Assembly: GCA_003258725.1 (NCBI GenBank)
Contig: QHMG01000023.1
Span: 1 to 8,080 of the forward strand
DNA: 8,080 nt
DNA from: Candidatus Melainabacteria bacterium
GTDB taxonomy: Bacteria; Cyanobacteriota; Vampirovibrionia; Gastranaerophilales; Gastranaerophilaceae
Direction of reading: 5' to 3'
The translations under genes were made by a program, and so were the position numbers. This document shows, in pieces, positions 6,415-8,080 of this stretch (the first letter of the stretch is position 1; each line of letters begins with the position of its first letter). Under the pieces are notes generated by a model that worked only from the letters and a program-made list of their open reading frames with translations, ran no database searches and was not told the DNA's origin.

Positions 6415-6655
6415 TTTTAACCAATTTTCCTTTCAGTTCTTCTGAAACGTTATGTTTCAAGACTTTTGATATTTTATCTTTTTTTAATGCGTTTTCAATA
6501 CACAATTTATTATAACAAAGATATACTGATCTGCCAAATATTTTAGAATCTGGATTTATAACAACTTGATTATTAATTCTATCATTTGTTATTTTTATCA
6601 GCTGAGATGCGCTTTTTAACTTACCACAACCGATACATTTTCTCATCTTTTCCAT
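6407..6655 (-). CDS. ylxR: YlxR/RnpM family RNA-binding protein
   Basis: This 82-residue protein has the YlxR (DUF448) signature. It starts with RKCIGCGKLKSASQLIKI (residues 5-22), has a central NPDSKIFGRSVYLC (34-47), and ends with a basic helix. Four cysteines (7, 10, 47, 52) sit in C-x2-C and C-x4-C pairs. Family knowledge: ylxR genes sit between nusA and infB in many bacteria, and the Bacillus protein has been described as an RNase P modulator (RnpM). Here the usual nusA neighbour is replaced by prfA, and no YlxQ/L7Ae-like gene lies before infB. The start is ATG 6655, 2 nt after the prfA stop; ATG 6646 is an alternative that gives 79 residues. Its last 8 nt overlap the infB start. A strong promoter-like sequence and two small hairpins lie inside its coding sequence and may serve infB. 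Confidence 0.93.
   Translation of the reverse strand: MEKMRKCIGCGKLKSASQLIKITNDRINNQVVINPDSKIFGRSVYLCYNKLCIENALKKDKISKVLKHNVSEELKGKLVKIE
6428..6459 (-). promoter_or_regulatory. two mutually exclusive small hairpins next to the infB Shine-Dalgarno
   Basis: The minus-strand RNA has three arms in a row: A, TGAAAC (6459-6454); B, GTTTCAG (6448-6442); and C, CTGAAA (6436-6431). A pairs perfectly with B (6 bp, 5-nt loop). B also pairs perfectly with C (TTTCAG with CTGAAA, 6 bp, 5-nt loop), and the two pairings exclude each other. Arm C runs into the AAGGA Shine-Dalgarno (6432-6428), so the B:C hairpin would partly hide it and the A:B hairpin would free it. The stems are short and AT-rich and overlap ylxR codons. 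A regulatory role is inferred only. Confidence 0.35.
6509..6537 (-). promoter_or_regulatory. candidate internal promoter for infB inside ylxR
   Basis: On the minus strand, TTGGCA (6537-6532, one mismatch to TTGACA) is followed by a 17-nt spacer and a perfect TATAAT (6514-6509). TGT (6517-6515) just upstream supplies an extended -10. This match is closer to sigma70 consensus than the promoter before prfA. Transcription would begin near 6502, giving infB a leader of about 88 nt that contains the two alternative hairpins at 6431-6459. The same bases encode a conserved part of YlxR (residues around VYLCYNK), so chance in an AT-rich genome cannot be excluded. Confidence 0.5.
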
Positions 6656-6657
6656 TT

Positions 6658-7740
6658 TTAATTTACTTCTGCCAATTTTTCTAGTTTCAATTTTTGGTCA
6701 TATTCAATCAACAAATGTAAAAGTTCGTCTAAATCACCATCAATTACAGTCCAAACATTTAAGTTTTGACCAATGCGGTGGTCAGTTAAACGACCTTGAG
6801 GGAAGTTATACGTTCTAATACGTTCACTTCTATCGCCTGAACCCACTTGAGAACGACGTAAGTCTGTGATTTCTTTTGTTTGTTTTTGAACTTCTAAATC
6901 ATACAATTTAGCTTTCAAGATTTGCATTGCACGTTCTTTGTTTTGTAATTGAGAACGTTCTTCAGTACAGAAAATCATAATGCCTGTTGGTTTGTGAAAC
7001 AAACGAGCTGCAGTTTCAACCTTATTAACATTTTGACCACCAGCACCACCTGAACGAGCAGTAGACATTTCAATATCTTCTGGTTTAATTTCAATTTCAA
7101 CATCATCCACTTCCGGCATTACGGCAACTGTTGCAGTTGAAGTGTGAACTCTACCTTGAGATTCTGTTTGAGGAACACGTTGTACACGGTGTACACCTGA
7201 TTCATATTTTAATTTTGAATATACAGCATCACCTTTAATAGAAATGATAATTTCAGAATAACCACCAGCTTCACATTCAGTTTTTGAAAGAATTTGAGTA
7301 GTCCATCCTTGCTTATCCGCAAATTTTAAGTACATACGTGCTAAGTCACCAGCAAAAATGTTTGCTTCATCACCACCTGCACCACCACGAATTTCAAGCA
7401 TAATGTCTTTGTCATCCATAGGGTCACGAGGAAGAAGTAAAATTTTCATTTTTTCTTCGTACTCGGCAATTTTTGCTTCATTTTCCTCAATATCTGATTT
7501 TAAAAATGCTTTCATTTCTTCATCAGATTCAGATTTAATCATTTCTTTTGCATCGTTAATAGCATCAACAGCTTTTTTCCAAGCGTAATAAAGTTCAACA
7601 GTTTCTTCCATTGACTTTCTTTGCTTAGACAATTCTTTAAATCTATTATAGTCCTGAATTACCGCAGGATCAGAAAGAGTTAGACCTAACTCATTATACT
7701 TTTCTTCAATTTGCTTAATTTTATCCAACATATCATTCAT
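6658..7740 (-). CDS. prfA: Peptide chain release factor 1 (RF1)
   Basis: RF1 recognises UAA and UAG in the ribosomal A site and triggers hydrolysis of peptidyl-tRNA in the cytoplasm. The 360-residue length is normal for the family. The GGQ catalytic motif is at 234-236 in SGGAGGQNVNKVE, the class I release-factor signature. The codon-recognition tripeptide is PQT (190-192) in RVPQTESQGR. This P-x-T form marks RF1; RF2 has SPF. The N-terminal 100 residues are the charged helical domain 1, and the conserved block around 297-324 (SQVGSGDRSERIRTYNFPQG) is present. The ATG at 7740 has GAGG at 7753-7750, 9 nt upstream, which supports this start over the ATG three codons later. It is the first gene of the run and stops 2 nt before ylxR. 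prmC (hemK), the RF methyltransferase that often follows prfA, is not next to it. Confidence 0.97.
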   Translation of the reverse strand: MNDMLDKIKQIEEKYNELGLTLSDPAVIQDYNRFKELSKQRKSMEETVELYYAWKKAVDAINDAKEMIKSESDEEMKAFLKSDIEENEAKIAEYEEKMKILLLPRDPMDDKDIMLEIRGGAGGDEANIFAGDLARMYLKFADKQGWTTQILSKTECEAGGYSEIIISIKGDAVYSKLKYESGVHRVQRVPQTESQGRVHTSTATVAVMPEVDDVEIEIKPEDIEMSTARSGGAGGQNVNKVETAARLFHKPTGIMIFCTEERSQLQNKERAMQILKAKLYDLEVQKQTKEITDLRRSQVGSGDRSERIRTYNFPQGRLTDHRIGQNLNVWTVIDGDLDELLHLLIEYDQKLKLEKLAEVN

Positions 7741-7765
7741 AACAAGAAACCTCGCTTTTAGTAAA

Positions 7766-7793
7766 ATTATACCAAAAACAAGATTTCTTGCAA
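7766..7793 (-). promoter_or_regulatory. sigma70-type promoter with extended -10 for the prfA operon
   Basis: On the minus strand the -35 element is TTGCAA (7793-7788), followed by a 16-nt spacer and a perfect TATAAT (7771-7766). The -10 is preceded by TGG (7774-7772), which gives the TGn of an extended -10. Transcription would start near 7759, leaving a leader of about 20 nt before the prfA ATG at 7740. The spacer also holds a small dyad, CAAGA-AA-TCTTG (7790-7779), that could be an operator or chance. The element lies in the only non-coding gap of this size in the window (80 nt). Confidence 0.7.
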
Positions 7794-7803
7794 TTAAGCC
7801 TTT

Positions 7804-7826
7804 AAAAATCAGTTACAATGCTAACT
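7804..7826 (-). terminator. weak candidate intrinsic terminator of the upstream gene
   Basis: Read on the minus strand, AGTTA-GCATTG-TAACT forms a 5-bp stem that overlaps the TAG stop of the upstream coiled-coil gene. It is followed after GA by five Ts. The stem is short and AT-rich, so termination efficiency would be low and the match may be chance. It is listed because the position is right, between a stop codon and the next promoter. Confidence 0.3.
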
Positions 7827-8080
7827 AAAATATGAAAAATCTTTTTGTGTATGATTGTCAATAATTGTTTTTATTGAGTTATATTCATTTGTTAGCGCAG
7901 AATATTCTGTATCCAAGCGTTTTGCTTGCATATCTAATATTTTTTCTTTTCTGTTAATTTTATTCATTTGTGCGTTGTATTCGGCTTCAGCTGCTGCATC
8001 ATCAGTTTTATCATAACTTTCAATGATGTCGGTTGCTGAAGATAATGAAACTTGTTGACCGTCTTTTACCAATACTAAAT
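7821..8080 (-). CDS. C-terminal part of an unrecognised coiled-coil protein (5' end outside window)
   Basis: The frame is open to the window edge and ends with TAG at 7823-7821, leaving 85 visible residues. The only candidate start inside the window is a TTG at 8072 with no clear ribosome binding site, so I treat the gene as truncated by the window. The visible part begins with a short stretch containing KDGQQVSLSS. It continues into an acidic, alanine-rich segment (DDAAAEAEYNAQ) and then a charged, heptad-like helix running to the end (KEKILDMQAKRLDTEYSALT, then NEYNSIKTIIDN). It stops with an aromatic tail, DFSYFS. I recall similar tails (LDTE..A...EY.S.K..I followed by a final F/S-rich end) on proteins of Gastranaerophilales-type gut bacteria, but I cannot name a family or function. 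A weak hairpin overlaps its stop codon, and a separate promoter lies between it and prfA. Confidence 0.7.
   Translation of the reverse strand, partial: LVLVKDGQQVSLSSATDIIESYDKTDDAAAEAEYNAQMNKINRKEKILDMQAKRLDTEYSALTNEYNSIKTIIDNHTQKDFSYFS

Larger units (their letters stand above)
98..7766 (-). other. predicted operon of nine genes, prfA to ABC permease
   Basis: Nine consecutive minus-strand genes are separated, in reading order, by 2 nt, an 8-nt overlap, 22 nt, 0 nt, an 8-nt overlap, 9 nt, an 8-nt overlap and 5 nt. There is no room for a terminator or a non-coding promoter between them. A sigma70-type promoter lies before prfA and a strong terminator follows the permease. Co-transcription is inferred. 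The near-consensus promoter inside ylxR would give an additional shorter transcript from infB onward. Confidence 0.75.

Noticed and set aside
7181..7197. Perfect inverted repeat TGTACAC-G-GTGTACA
   Set aside because: It encodes the conserved RF1 segment GVHRVQ, where repeated Val-His-Arg-Val codons produce the symmetry. It is mid-gene and has no neighbouring regulatory context.

Overview
This is an AT-rich window in which every supportable gene lies on the minus strand, so the biological reading direction is from high to low coordinates. It holds the C-terminal part of an unrecognised coiled-coil protein (7821-8080) and then a short promoter region. A tightly packed run of nine genes follows: prfA (RF1), ylxR/rnpM, infB (IF2), rbfA, truB, an exported DUF2993/LmeA-like protein, a membrane-anchored GerMN-domain protein, a HicB-like solo domain with an acidic tail, and an ABC sugar-type permease. 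The run ends at a perfect 38-bp palindrome followed by a T-tract, read as an intrinsic terminator.

The first five genes all serve translation. RF1 ends translation, IF2 starts it, RbfA matures the 30S subunit, TruB makes tRNA pseudouridine-55, and YlxR is the small RNA-binding partner usually found in nusA-infB operons. The other four genes are different: two are envelope-directed, one is a small HicB-fold protein, and one is an inner-membrane transporter subunit. Spacing between the nine genes ranges from 8-nt overlaps to 22 nt, so one transcript is likely. nusA and rimP, the usual upstream partners of ylxR-infB, are absent, and prfA takes their place.

The organism is probably a low-GC bacterium from the non-photosynthetic cyanobacterial sister lineage (Vampirovibrionia/Melainabacteria, for example Gastranaerophilales). 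This is an inference from the AT-rich sequence, the pairing of DUF2993 with GerMN (both common in cyanobacterial relatives), and a C-terminal motif in the truncated protein that I associate with that group. Marker-gene placement has not been done.

The window is mostly housekeeping. The most interesting non-obvious signals are a near-consensus extended -10 promoter inside ylxR, two mutually exclusive small hairpins just before the infB ribosome binding site, the HicB-like protein without HicA, and the lone ABC permease at the end of a translation operon.

Several start codons were chosen from ribosome binding sites. infB and truB most likely start at TTG. The DUF2993, HicB-like and permease genes start at internal ATGs (2695, 1221 and 943) rather than at longer TTG-initiated frames. 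No stretch longer than 300 bases lacks a gene. No tRNA, rRNA, CRISPR array or insertion sequence was seen.
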